Numbered from the stretch's first letter, positions 1 to 8,732 are shown. The stretch: DNA of 64,000 nucleotides from Veillonellaceae bacterium (GCA_022771805.1 JALELM010000002.1:62001-126000), one strand, 5' to 3'. Program-made: numbers and translations. The notes: a model not told the origin generated them from the letters alone.

Positions 1-1615
1 CCGTAAAAAGCACTTCCTTTTGCGCCTGGAGCCATTTCGCAAAACGTTCCGGCCCCATCTCGTCGAGAAGCTGCTTCGTCCCCGCCGGCGCGTTGCCGCA
101 CACCGCCAATTGCGGCACGGGTGCAAACTCCGGCTTGTCCTGCGGCCCGACCGAAGCGTAACCGTTCACCGTCGTATTCGCAATGTAGCGCAACAGTTTC
201 GTCCCGCGATCCTTCGGCTTTTGCAGCGCGAACAGATCCGGATGCCCGTCGATGAAATTGACATCGTACGTACCGGCAAGGAACGCCGGATGCTCCATGA
301 CATTCATCAGGAAATAAATATTGGTCTTGACACCGCGCACGCGGAACTCCCGCAACACGCGCGCCATCTTGCGCGCCGCAAGCGCATGTGTCGTCGCGTG
401 CGTCGTCGCTTTGACGAGCAGCGAGTCGTAGTACGGCGTGATAACGGCTCCCGTATAGGCCGTCCCGGCGTCCAGGCGAATCCCGAAGCCGCCGCCGCTG
501 CGATACGCGATAATCCGTCCCGTATCCGGGAAGAAATTCTTTTCCGGATCCTCCGTCGTAATCCGGCACTGAATGGCACTACCGTGGCTCTTGATATCCG
601 CCTGCGTACCGATCCCGACTTCCGGCGAGCGGAATGTATACCCCTGCGCCAGCAAAATTTGCGTTTGGACAATATCAATGTCCGTAATCATCTCCGTAAC
701 GGTGTGCTCCACCTGCACCCGCGGATTGACTTCGATAAAGTAAAACTCGCCGTCCGGAGAAACAAGAAATTCCACGGTACCGGCATTCACGTAGTTGACG
801 CTTTTCATCAGCCGCACGGCCGCTTCGCAAATCTGCAGCCGCAACGCTTCCGGCAGAGCAAACGCCGGCGCGATTTCGACCACCTTCTGGTGCCGCCGCT
901 GAATCGAGCAATCCCGTTCGAAAAGATGGATTACCTCGCCCGCCGTATCACCGAGGATTTGGACCTCGATATGTTTCGGTGAGTGAATGTAACGCTCCAA
1001 ATAGACCTCGCCGCTGCCGAAGCTGACCAGCGCTTCCGACTGCGAGCGTTCCAAGGCTTCCGCCAAATCCTCCGCCCGCTCGACGACACGCATCCCGCGC
1101 CCGCCGCCGCCGTGAACGGCCTTGATAATAATCGGGAAGCCGTATTTCGCAACGAAATCTTCCACTTCCGCAAGACTGCCGACCGGGCCGTCACTCCCCG
1201 GGATCATGGCAATCCCTGCCTCTTTCGCTCGGCGCCGGGCATTGATCTTGTCGCCGAACATTTCCAAGTGTTCCGGCCGCGGCCCGATGAAAAGAATGCC
1301 TTCCGCTTCGCAGCGCCGTGCGAACTCCGCATTTTCCGCCAGGAATCCGTAGCCCGGATGAATGGCGTCCACGCCTTGTTCCTTCGCCACGCGCAGAATG
1401 TCCTCGATATCGAGATAGGCATCAATCGGCGACTTTTCGCGCCCGATCAGGTACGCTTCATCCGCTCGGTTGCGATGCAGGCTCAGCGCATCTTCTTTTG
1501 AATACACGGCGACCGTCTTCAGCCCCAATTCGTTACAGGCTCGAAATACACGGATTGCAATCTCGCCGCGATTGGCAACCAGTACTGTCCGTATTGTTCG
1601 AATTTGTTCCGCCAT
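1..1615 (-). CDS. pyc: Pyruvate carboxylase, N-terminal part (cut by window edge)
   Basis: Biotin-dependent carboxylation of pyruvate to oxaloacetate, an anaplerotic cytosolic reaction. The frame is open from an ATG at 1615 to the window start, giving about 538 residues of a protein that is usually about 1,150. The biotin carboxylase N-domain opens with VLVANRGEIAIRVFRAC, followed by DAIHPGYGFLAEN. The ATP-grasp part contains VEHTVTEMITDIDIV, and SHGSAIQCRITTEDP lies in the C-subdomain. The linker into the carboxyltransferase domain (MGPERFAKWLQAQKEVLFTD) starts at about residue 520. This linker separates pyruvate carboxylase from a stand-alone AccC. The start has a GGGAGG ribosome site 7 bases upstream and a good promoter further up. 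The gene appears monocistronic at its 5' end. Confidence 0.95.
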   Translation of the reverse strand, partial: MAEQIRTIRTVLVANRGEIAIRVFRACNELGLKTVAVYSKEDALSLHRNRADEAYLIGREKSPIDAYLDIEDILRVAKEQGVDAIHPGYGFLAENAEFARRCEAEGILFIGPRPEHLEMFGDKINARRRAKEAGIAMIPGSDGPVGSLAEVEDFVAKYGFPIIIKAVHGGGGRGMRVVERAEDLAEALERSQSEALVSFGSGEVYLERYIHSPKHIEVQILGDTAGEVIHLFERDCSIQRRHQKVVEIAPAFALPEALRLQICEAAVRLMKSVNYVNAGTVEFLVSPDGEFYFIEVNPRVQVEHTVTEMITDIDIVQTQILLAQGYTFRSPEVGIGTQADIKSHGSAIQCRITTEDPEKNFFPDTGRIIAYRSGGGFGIRLDAGTAYTGAVITPYYDSLLVKATTHATTHALAARKMARVLREFRVRGVKTNIYFLMNVMEHPAFLAGTYDVNFIDGHPDLFALQKPKDRGTKLLRYIANTTVNGYASVGPQDKPEFAPVPQLAVCGNAPAGTKQLLDEMGPERFAKWLQAQKEVLFT

Positions 1616-1655
1616 TCTACATCCTCCCGCTTCTTACTCTTCCCATCTTTTCCTT

Positions 1656-1684
1656 ATTGTAAAGAATCCCCCCATAAAAGGCAA
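1656..1684 (-). promoter_or_regulatory. Promoter of pyruvate carboxylase
   Basis: Read on the minus strand, -35 TTGCCT (1679-1684), a 17-bp spacer and -10 TACAAT (1656-1661) lie about 45 bases upstream of the pyc start codon. Confidence 0.65.
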
Positions 1685-1774
1685 CCTTGTGTTCTGTATA
1701 CAATAGAAGCGACTTCGCACGTGCGGCTCTTCCTGCTTGACACTCGGAAACACTTCTACCAGAGTATGCTTACA

Positions 1775-1870
1775 AGATACCTCTTGAGGGACAAAATCGT
1801 ATACTGACAAATCACTATTACGAGTGATACCTCGGCTATGCTCCCTCGTTGTTAAAGAGGTATCTTTTTT
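1775..1870 (+). terminator. Terminator-like hairpin with two competing 5' arms
   Basis: GAGGTATC (1857-1864) followed by T6 can pair with GATACCTC at 1826-1833, forming an intrinsic terminator. The same 3' arm, extended to AAGAGGTATCT (1855-1865), is also perfectly complementary over 11 bases to AGATACCTCTT at 1775-1785. GAGGGA (1786-1791) can additionally pair with TCCCTC (1842-1847). No gene is recognised immediately upstream on this strand, so this is either a relic terminator or a structured leader. Confidence 0.5.
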
Positions 1871-1972
1871 GAGTGTAAGGACATATGGTCTGCCATTCCG
1901 GAACGACGGCGGCTACAGGAAGAAAAAGAAAAACGTGGAATTTTAAGCAAAATGATAAGCCTGTTTGATTAA
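1856..1972 (+). pseudogene. Possible tail of a lost gene
   Basis: An open frame lies between stop codons at 1853 and 1970. It has no good start codon and no ribosome site. Its end reads ERRRLQEEKEKRGILSKMIS followed by LFD and a stop, a charged-helix C-terminus that looks like real coding sequence. It precedes the ribbon-helix-helix gene in the same orientation. It may be the remains of a mobile-element gene, but the call is weak. Confidence 0.2.
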
Positions 1973-1982
1973 CAAGGACAAC

Positions 1983-2005
1983 GGGCGGGCGCATACGCCC
2001 CGCCC
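1983..2005. repeat. Strong G+C-rich inverted repeat
   Basis: GGGCGGGCG and CGCCCCGCCC flank a 4-base loop with one bulged base, inside otherwise A+T-rich sequence. It sits just upstream of the ribbon-helix-helix gene promoter. It could be a terminator stem for a lost upstream gene or a plasmid-type structure; the short T run after it does not decide. Confidence 0.45.
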
Positions 2006-2007
2006 TC

Positions 2008-2036
2008 TTGACCTGTGAGTGCCAATTCTATACAAT
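2008..2036 (+). promoter_or_regulatory. Promoter of ribbon-helix-helix gene
   Basis: TTGACC (2008-2013), a 17-bp spacer and TACAAT (2031-2036). A short inverted repeat (CCAAT at 2022-2026, ATTGG at 2039-2043) brackets the -10 box and could be an autoregulatory operator. Confidence 0.7.
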
Positions 2037-2071
2037 GATATTGGCAATATGAATGGAACAAGGAGAACGCA

Positions 2072-2440
2072 ATGACACAAGACAAGCAATTCCCGCAATC
2101 AGAATTAAATAAACAGGGCAAGCCGTATCCAAGTGCCTTGCTTGCGAGAATGATAATACGCACAACAGAAGAACAGCGAAAAAAAATACAAACCTTTGCC
2201 GCCAACAATAACATTTCTCTCAATCAGTTAGTGAATGATGCTATCAAGTCAACGGCAACATCTGCGCCCGTTATACTCATGCAAGAAACGGAACGCATAG
2301 AGTACAAAACAATGATACGTATACCACAAGAAGAAATGTTAAAGCTAAAACTGCGGGCGGTATACGAAAATACAAATGTATCACGGCTAATTTTATCTGC
2401 CACGCTACACTATATAGACCAACATGAGAACGGGAATTAA
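2072..2440 (+). CDS. Double ribbon-helix-helix (Arc/CopG-like) protein
   Basis: A 122-residue protein whose sequence suggests two tandem ribbon-helix-helix units. The first spans about residues 25-60 (MIIRTTEEQRKKIQTFAANN, then SLNQLVNDAIK). The second spans about 77-116 (YKTMIRIPQEEMLKLKLRAV, then VSRLILSATLHYI). Each shows a beta-strand followed by two helices. Such proteins bind DNA as transcriptional repressors, plasmid copy-control proteins, antitoxins or relaxosome accessory proteins; which role applies cannot be told. It has its own promoter, an AAGGAG ribosome site and a terminator overlapping its stop codon. Codon use is clearly more A+T-rich than in the neighbours, suggesting recent acquisition. 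No toxin or relaxase gene is adjacent. Confidence 0.75.
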   Translation: MTQDKQFPQSELNKQGKPYPSALLARMIIRTTEEQRKKIQTFAANNNISLNQLVNDAIKSTATSAPVILMQETERIEYKTMIRIPQEEMLKLKLRAVYENTNVSRLILSATLHYIDQHENGN

Positions 2441-2456
2441 CCGCCCGTTCTTTTTT
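2428..2456 (+). terminator. Terminator of ribbon-helix-helix gene
   Basis: GAACGGG (2428-2434) pairs with CCCGTTC (2444-2450), followed by T6. The TAA stop codon (2438-2440) lies in the loop. Confidence 0.85.
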
Positions 2457-2505
2457 ATTGCCCGAAACATGGCAAGGCATGCCTGTCCGCCGGAACATTT
2501 ATACG

Positions 2506-2561
2506 GTCTTAATACCGGCCGGCGTATCCTTAGGTCGTATTAAGACGCTGCGTGCTATAGT
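2506..2561 (+). promoter_or_regulatory. kdp promoter with long inverted repeat (putative KdpE site)
   Basis: GTCTTAATAC (2506-2515) and GTATTAAGAC (2537-2546) form a perfect 10-bp inverted repeat with a 21-bp spacer, so the arm centres lie about three helical turns apart. A -10 box TATAGT sits at 2556-2561, and no good -35 box is present. An activator-dependent promoter bound by a dimeric response regulator such as KdpE would look like this; the assignment to KdpE is inferred from position. Confidence 0.5.
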
Positions 2562-2607
2562 GAAACCACGGACACAACCTGCTTAGTACAGACATTCGGG
2601 AGGATCT

Positions 2608-2700
2608 ATGGAAATCTTAACGCTGTTGTGCGGCTTGGCCGCCGTGTTGCTGCTCATGTATTATATCTATATTTTGCTGACGGGGGATCATGCTTCATGA
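2608..2700 (+). CDS. kdpF: KdpF-like small membrane peptide
   Basis: A 30-residue peptide starting MEILTLLCGLAAVLLL and ending LLTGDHAS: one transmembrane helix with a short polar tail. KdpF is a single-span peptide that stabilises the KdpFABC potassium-pumping ATPase. Size, hydrophobicity and its place directly before kdpA fit. Ribosome site GGGAGG lies 5 bases upstream. Its last codons overlap the kdpA start as ATGA. The gene is intact, but the complex it serves is not encoded intact here. Confidence 0.75.
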   Translation: MEILTLLCGLAAVLLLMYYIYILLTGDHAS

Positions 2701-4501
2701 ATATCGTCATTTATTACCTGCCCTACCTGATTCTGCTCTTCCTTCTCGCCGTTCCGCTGGGGCATTATATCGAAGCGGTACGGCTGGGTCGGCGGCATGT
2801 ACTGTCGCCGCTGTTACAACCGGCGGAGCGTCGCCTGCTTGCCTGTTTCGGCCTGCGCGGCGACGAAAACATGAGTGCCAAAGAGTACTGTCTTGCCGTA
2901 CTGGTATCGGACTCGTGTTTCTGACCGCACTTCTGATGTTGCAGGGCTACCTGCCTTTCAATCCGCAGGGCTTGTCCGGGCTTTCCTGGCATTTGGCCTT
3001 CAATACGGCAGCCAGTTTCGTCACGAATACGAACTGGCAGTCCTATGCCGGTGAAGCGGCGCTCGGTTACCTGGCGCAGTCGCTCGGTCTGACCGTGCAG
3101 AACTTCGTTTCGGCGGCGACCGGTATCGCCGTGCTCTTTGTCTTGCTGCGCGCCTTGGCGAAAGCCGAACATCGCGAGTTGGGGAATTTTTGGGTCGACT
3201 TGACGCGGATCCCGCTCTACCTGCTTTTACCGTTGAACCTGGTCGTCGCTTCGTTGCTGTTGCTCGGCGGCGTGCCGCAGGAATGGACTCCCGCCCGAAC
3301 GACGGCGCTCTTGGAGCCGCTCGCCGTTACTGCGACGGGCGACGTGTTGCCCGCTGCCGCGGCGAACCCGCGTACCGGCAACGTCACCCTGCACGGCGAT
3401 GCGCTTGCACAGACGCAGATCGTCACGGAGCAGTTCGTCCCGACCGGCCCCGTCGCCTCCCAAGTCGCCATCAAACAGACGGGCACCAACGGCGGCGGTT
3501 TTTTCGGAACCAACTCCTCGCATCCGTTGGAAAATCCGAACCCGTTCACCAATTTGGTTGAAGTGCTGTCGATCCTGCTGATTCCGACGGCGCTCTGCTT
3601 TACTTTCGGTCTGGCTGTTCGCCAACGCCGGCAAGGGTTTGCGATCTTTGCCGCAATGGCTCTGTGTCTGGTAATCGGTCTGGCGGCAATCGGCATGGCC
3701 GAGCAGTCGGCCACGGCGCAGCTGGCACAGCACGGTGCGGTGGATCTCGGCACGATACAGCAGGCCGGCGGCAACATGGAAGGCAAGGAAACCCGTTTCG
3801 GTATAACGGGCTCCTCCGTCTGGGCCGCCTTTACCACCGCCACCTCCAGCGACTCGGTGAACTCCATGCATGACAGCTTCACCCCGCTCGGCGGGCTCAT
3901 CGCCATGTTTCAAATGCAGCTGGGCGAGATCATTTTCGGCGGGGTCGGCTGCGGCTTGTACAATATGCTTGCCTTCGTGATTCTCACGGTGTTCATCGCC
4001 GGCCTGCTGGTCGGTCGCACGCCGGAATTTCTTGGCAAAAAAATCGAGCCGTACGAGATGAAATGGTCGGTCGTAATCTGTCTCGCGACACCGGTCTTTC
4101 TTCTGATCGGTGCCGGTCTTGCGGCAGGGCTTCCCTCTGCCGCGGCGAGTGTTTCACAACACGGGCCACACGGGCTGAGCGAATTGCTCTATGCCTATTC
4201 TTCCGCCGCGGGAAATAACGGCTCGGCATTCGCCGGCCTGCAGGCGGATACGCCTTTTATCAACACTTCCCTGGCGCTCATCATGCTGGCGGTACGTTTC
4301 CTGCCGATCGTCGGTGTCTTGGCCATCCCCGGCAGTCTGGCTCCCAAGCGGCGGCTCGCCGTCACGGCCGGCACGCTTTCCACTTCCGGCGGACTGTTCA
4401 TCTTCCTGCTGATCGTAACGATTCTGCTCATCGGCGGCCTGAGCTTCTTCCCGGCGCTTGCGTTGGGGCCGCTCGCCGAGCATTTTTCCGCGCTGCCGTA
4501 A
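2697..4501 (+). pseudogene. kdpA: kdpA, frameshifted potassium-binding subunit
   Basis: KdpA is the potassium-channel-like subunit of the Kdp ATPase. The reading frame starts at 2697 (MNIVIYYLPYLILLFLL) and runs through MSAKEYCLAVL. Near 2900-2915 homology moves to the next frame (GIGLVFLTALLMLQGYLPFN), consistent with a net loss of one base; the first frame stops at 2924. The rest is well conserved to the stop at 4501, including VTNTNWQSY, the filter-loop segment QTGTNGGGFFGTNSSHPLEN and the later transmembrane repeats. Total length matches a full KdpA minus one base. Translation as it stands gives only a 75-residue fragment. The gene is otherwise little eroded, so inactivation looks recent. 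Confidence 0.88.
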
Positions 4502-4514
4502 AAAGGAGTCATCC

Positions 4515-5989
4515 ATGAAAAACAACAATTGGGCGTACGCCCGACAAGCGACCTGGCGTAAATTGCATCCGAAAATTCAGGCGGAAAATCCCGTCATGCT
4601 GCTCGTCTACATTGCCGCAATCCTCGCCACGCTCATTTGGCTCGCCTCACTTTTCGGCGTCCGGGAGGATCGCGCCGCCTATATCCTGACTGTCGCCGTG
4701 ATCCTTTGACTCACGGTACTCTTTGCCAATTTTGCCGAAGCCTTGGCGGAAGGCCGCGGTAAAGCGCAGGCCGATTCCTTACGCAAGGCGAAAAAAGATT
4801 TGCCGGCTCGCGTAATTCCCTCCCCCGACCGCCGGGAGGAAGCGGAACTTCTCTCCTCGTCCGCGCTGCGTAAGGATATGTATGTCCTTGTCGAGGCCGG
4901 CGAAACCATCCCGGCCGACGGGGAGATCGTCGAAGGGGCCGCCTCGGTTGACGAAAGCGCCGTCACCGGCGGAACGACCCTGCGTTCGGACTACCTGATC
5001 ATTCGCATTACCAACAATCCGGGCGACAGCTTTTTGGATAAAATGATCGCCATGATTGACGGCGCCGAGCGCCAAAAAACACCGAATGAACTTGCGCTGC
5101 AGATTTTCCTGATTTCCTTGTCGATTATTTTCCTGCTGGTGACGATGTCCCTGTACAGTTTTGCCGATTTCTCGGCGCGGGATCTCGGCACCGCCAATCC
5201 GCTGACACTGATTACGCTGCTGGCGCTGCTCGTCTGCCTTGCCCCGACGACGATCGGCGCGCTGCTGTCCGCGATCGGCATTGCGGGGATGAGCCGTTTG
5301 AACCGCGCCAATGTCGTCTGCCTGAGCGGGCGGGCGATGTCGATATGCTGTTGTTGGATAAGACCGGCACGATCACCCTGGGCAATCGGCAGGCCTCGGA
5401 ATTCTTGCCGCTTCCCGGCGTAACGAACCGCGAACTGGCGGAGGCGGCGATCTACGCGTCGTTGGCGGATGAAACGCCGGAGGGGCGCAGCATCGTTACC
5501 CTGGCGGCGGAACGTTTCTCTCTGCCACTGCCGTCTGCAGACAGCCTGACCGCCGTGCCGTTCAGCGCCAATACCCGCATGAGCGGTGCGGACGGTGAGC
5601 GCGGCAGCCTGCGTAAAGGCGCCGCCGATGCGGTACGCCGCTACGTGGAGTCGCTGGGGCAGAGCTATCCGGATGCCTGCGACCGGCTGGTACGGGAGGT
5701 CGCCGAACAGGGCGGTACCCCGCTCGTCGTGACCTTGGACGGCCGCGTGCTCGGTGTGGTCTATCTCAAAGACATCATCAAGTCCGGCGTTCGGGAAGAG
5801 TTCGCGCGTTTGCGGCAAGCCGGCATCCGAACCGTCATGATCACGAGAGATAATCCGCTGACGGCGGCAGCGATTGCCGCGGAAGCCGGAGTCGATGATT
5901 TCCTCGCCGAAGCCACGCCCGAAACCAAGTTGCAGCGCATCCGCGAGTTGCAGGAAGAGGGTCATCTCGTCGCCATGACGAGCGACGGC
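4515..5989 (+). pseudogene. kdpB: kdpB, catalytic subunit with stop codon, frameshift and 3' truncation
   Basis: KdpB is the P-type ATPase subunit. Three lesions are visible. First, an in-frame TGA at 4707-4709 replaces what is normally a tryptophan just before [20 protein letters not shown], after 64 codons. Second, near 5325-5335 the SGRAVEAAGDVD segment is shortened to SGRA-GDVD, about 16 bases missing between GGGC repeats, which shifts the frame. The phosphorylation motif [14 protein letters not shown] follows in the new frame (ATG at 5345). Third, homology ends at VAMTSDG (normally MTGDGTNDAPAL), after which the sequence is from kdpD. The hinge DGTNDAP motif and the C-terminal membrane helices are absent. 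Ribosome site AAAAGGAG lies upstream of the start. Confidence 0.88.
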
Positions 5990-7841
5990 GTTTCACGCCG
6001 ACTTCACCGCGCTGTATGTCCGCACGGCCGAGCCGGAGCAACTCGCCCCGGAGGATGCCGATCGGCTCCGCCGCCACATTCGCCTGGCGGAGCAGATGGG
6101 AGCGCGCATCGAAACCGTCTACGGTGACGATGTGCCGTACCAGATCTCCGAATTTGCACGTCTGTCGCATATCTCCAAAATCGTTCTCGGGCGCAGCGCC
6201 AATTTGGCACGCGGTCCGTGGCGCAAACCGCCGCTGACCGATCGCCTCATTGCCGCGGCGCCGCATCTGGATATTTACATTATCCCGGATCAAAGTCAGC
6301 CGGCCGCTTCACCTTACCGGCAAACCAGTCGGCAGGCATCGTTTTCGTGGCGGGATCTTGCCCAAACGCTCGGCTTCCTGACACTTGCAACCCTCATCGG
6401 CTACCTGTTTTCCACGCTCGGCTTCACCGATGCCAATATCATCACGGTGTATGTGCTGGCCGTGCTGTTTATCGCCGTACGCACCGAGCACAGTCTGTAC
6501 AGCCTGACGGCGGCAGCGGCGAGTGTCCTGCTTTTCAATTTCCTCTTTACCGAACCGAAATTCTCTTTACAGGCATACGCCAAAGGCTACCCGGTTACCT
6601 TCCTCATTATGTTTATCGCCGCCATGCTCACGAGTCTGCTTTCCGCCCGACTCCGCCGCAGCGCGAAACAGGCGGCGCAAACCGCCTATCGGACGAAGGT
6701 TCTGCTGGATGCCGACCACCTGCTGCAAGCCGGGAGCAACAGCGACGAAGTGTTTGCGACAACCGCCGACCTCATCCGGCAATTGCTCGGCTGCGACACG
6801 ATCATCTCCCCGGCAGAAAATGGTCAACTCGGCAACGCGCGCGTATTTGCCGCGACCGACCGCGCCGATTCCGCCGCGTACACCGCCCCCAAAGAGCGCG
6901 CCGTCGCCGAATGGGTATACCAAAACCGCCGCAAAGCGGGCAAGACCACCGCAACGCTCACCGGCGCCGCCGCGCTGTATTTTGCCATTCGCCATAACAC
7001 GAATGTGTACGGCGTGATCGGCATCGTGCTGCAGGATCATCCTCCCGACGCGTTTGAAAACGGGATCGTCCTCTCCATCCTCGGCGCCGCCGCACTCGTT
7101 TTGGAAAACCAAAAGAATGCCCGGGAGAAAGAAGCCGCAGCCATTCGCGCCAACACGGAGCAATTGCGCGCGGATCTGTTGCGTTCCATCTCCCATGACT
7201 TGCGTACGCCGCTGACTTCCATCGTCGGACATGCCGACCAATTGCTGGCAAACGCAAACGCCCTCACGGAAGCGACCCGCCTGCAGCTGTACCGCACCAT
7301 TCATGACGATTCCCTCTGGCTGACGGAACTGGTGGAAAACCTGCTTGCCGCCACCCGCCTGGAGAACGATGCCTCACCGCTGCACTTCACCGTCGAACTT
7401 GTGGACGATGTCGTCCGCGAAGCGGTGCGCCATGTCCGACCGCATCAACAGCCGATCGAAATTTGCCATGAAGACCATCTCGTGTTGGCTCGAATGGACG
7501 TCCAACTCATCATGCAAGTCCTCATTAACTTGGTCAACAACGCCCTCGCACACTCGGCGCCGGATATGCAGATCCGCATCCTGACCCGGCGCAGCGATAA
7601 CGAAGTCGTCATTTCCGTGGCGGATACGGGACCCGGCGTTACGCCGGAGGACAAGCCGCATATTTTCGAAATGTTCTACAGCGGCGGGGCCGGCGCCGAC
7701 AGCCGCCGCAGTTCGGGGCTCGGCCTGTACCTGTGCCGCAGCATCGTCCAAGCCCACGGCAGCCGGCTTACCCTCACCGATAACCATCCCCACGGCTCGA
7801 TTTTTTCGTTTACATTACCGCTGGAAGAGGTCCGCTCATGA
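5990..7841 (+). pseudogene. kdpD: kdpD, sensor kinase missing its N-terminal domain
   Basis: Homology to the KdpD sensor kinase begins abruptly at [20 protein letters not shown] inside the universal-stress-like domain. The KdpD Walker-type N-terminal domain (about 250 residues) is missing. From the ATG at 6096 the frame is open for 581 residues. It holds the rest of the stress-like domain (KIVLGRSANLARGPWRK), about four transmembrane helices (about residues 75-185), a GAF-like segment, the histidine box SISHDLRTPLTS, the N box (LINLVNNALAHSAP), and the glycine boxes DTGPGVTPED and SSGLGLYLC. The catalytic core looks intact, so a constitutive or mis-regulated kinase could be made if translated. 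No convincing ribosome site precedes 6096. It overlaps kdpE as ATGA. It arose by a deletion that also removed the end of kdpB and all of kdpC. Confidence 0.85.
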
Positions 7842-8536
7842 ATCCCAATCCGCTGATCCTGGTCGTCGAAGACGATCCTCCCGTACGAAACCTCATCACC
7901 ACCACATTGGAGCTTCACAACTATCCTTTTCGCACGGCCGGCTCCGGTCGCGCCGCGCTGGACGAAGTCCTTTCCCACAATCCGAGTATTATCCTCTTGG
8001 ATCTGGGACTGCCCGACGCGGACGGAGTTGACATCATCCGCAAAATCCGCACCTGGTCGCATATGCCCATCTTAGTGATCAGCGCCCGCACGCAAGACGA
8101 AAAGAAAATCGAAGCGTTGGATGCCGGCGCGGATGACTATCTGACCAACCCCTTTTCGGTCAATGAACTGCTCGCCCGGCTGCGCGTTACGCAACGCCGC
8201 CTGGCATTGCTGCAGGCGATGCCGGAAAGCTCCGAATTCACCAACGGCGATCTGCGCATCGACTATGCCGCCGGCTGCGCCTATCTTGCCGGCGCAGAAG
8301 TTCATCTGACACCGCTGGAGTACAAATTGCTTTGCCTCTTGGCACGCAATATCGGGAAAGTGCTGACCCATCACTACATCATCCGGGAAGTATGGGGCTA
8401 CGGCGGTGAAAGCAACCTGGCGACGTTGCGCGTCTTCATGGCGACCCTCCGCAAGAAAATCGAGCCTTCCGCCGACTCTCCGCGCTATTTCCAAACGCAT
8501 ATCGGTGTCGGCTATCGTATGTTACGTACGGAATAA
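7838..8536 (+). CDS. kdpE: KdpE response regulator with altered receiver lysine
   Basis: A 232-residue OmpR/PhoB-type regulator that, when phosphorylated by KdpD, activates kdp transcription. The receiver domain (about 1-120) has the acidic pair EDD, the phospho-acceptor aspartate in IILLDLGLPDADG, and the conserved serine in VISART. The loop that in KdpE reads DDYLxKPF here reads DDYLTNPF: the nearly invariant lysine, which contacts the phosphoryl group, is asparagine. The C-terminal winged helix (about 130-232) is complete, with LTPLEYKLLCLLARN and VGYRML near the end. It is the only full-length protein gene of the locus besides kdpF. The lysine loss suggests it too is under relaxed selection. 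Confidence 0.9.
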   Translation: MNPNPLILVVEDDPPVRNLITTTLELHNYPFRTAGSGRAALDEVLSHNPSIILLDLGLPDADGVDIIRKIRTWSHMPILVISARTQDEKKIEALDAGADDYLTNPFSVNELLARLRVTQRRLALLQAMPESSEFTNGDLRIDYAAGCAYLAGAEVHLTPLEYKLLCLLARNIGKVLTHHYIIREVWGYGGESNLATLRVFMATLRKKIEPSADSPRYFQTHIGVGYRMLRTE

Positions 8537-8565
8537 AAAAAGAGAGCGAGCACGCTCTCTTTTTT
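8535..8565 (+). terminator. Terminator after kdpE
   Basis: AGAGAGCG (8541-8548), loop AGCA, CGCTCTCT (8553-8560), then a T run. A matching A run on the left could let it act in both directions. Confidence 0.85.
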
Positions 8566-8609
8566 ATATTTAATATTCCGCCGACCCGTTCCGACCGGCA
8601 TTGCGGCAA

Positions 8610-8634
8610 GAAAAAACGCCCTCAAGGGGCGTTT
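8610..8634 (-). terminator. Terminator after tRNA-Thr
   Basis: Minus strand: AACGCCC(C) and GGGCGTT arms followed by T6, 13 bases past the tRNA 3' end. Confidence 0.8.
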
Positions 8635-8646
8635 GGCTTGCGATCA

Positions 8647-8722
8647 TGGAGCCGGCAATAGGACTTGAACCTACGACCTACGCATTACGAATGCGCCGCT
8701 CTACCAACTGAGCTATGCCGGC
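8647..8722 (-). tRNA. tRNA-Thr (anticodon CGT)
   Basis: 76 bases. Acceptor GCCGGCA pairs with TGCCGGC, discriminator T, CCA encoded. Anticodon loop TTCGTAA sits on a GCGCA/TGCGT stem, and the T-arm contains GTTCAAGTC. It reads ACG codons. Confidence 0.95.
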
Positions 8723-8732
8723 TGACTATGTG

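Noticed and set aside
20-1501. Long open frames on the plus strand
   Set aside because: They are the mirror of the pyruvate carboxylase frame on the minus strand, whose translation has unmistakable biotin carboxylase motifs.
4707-4709. Selenocysteine or stop-codon reassignment at the kdpB TGA
   Set aside because: No KdpB selenoprotein is known, the position is normally tryptophan, and several other genes here end in TGA; the gene also has further lesions.
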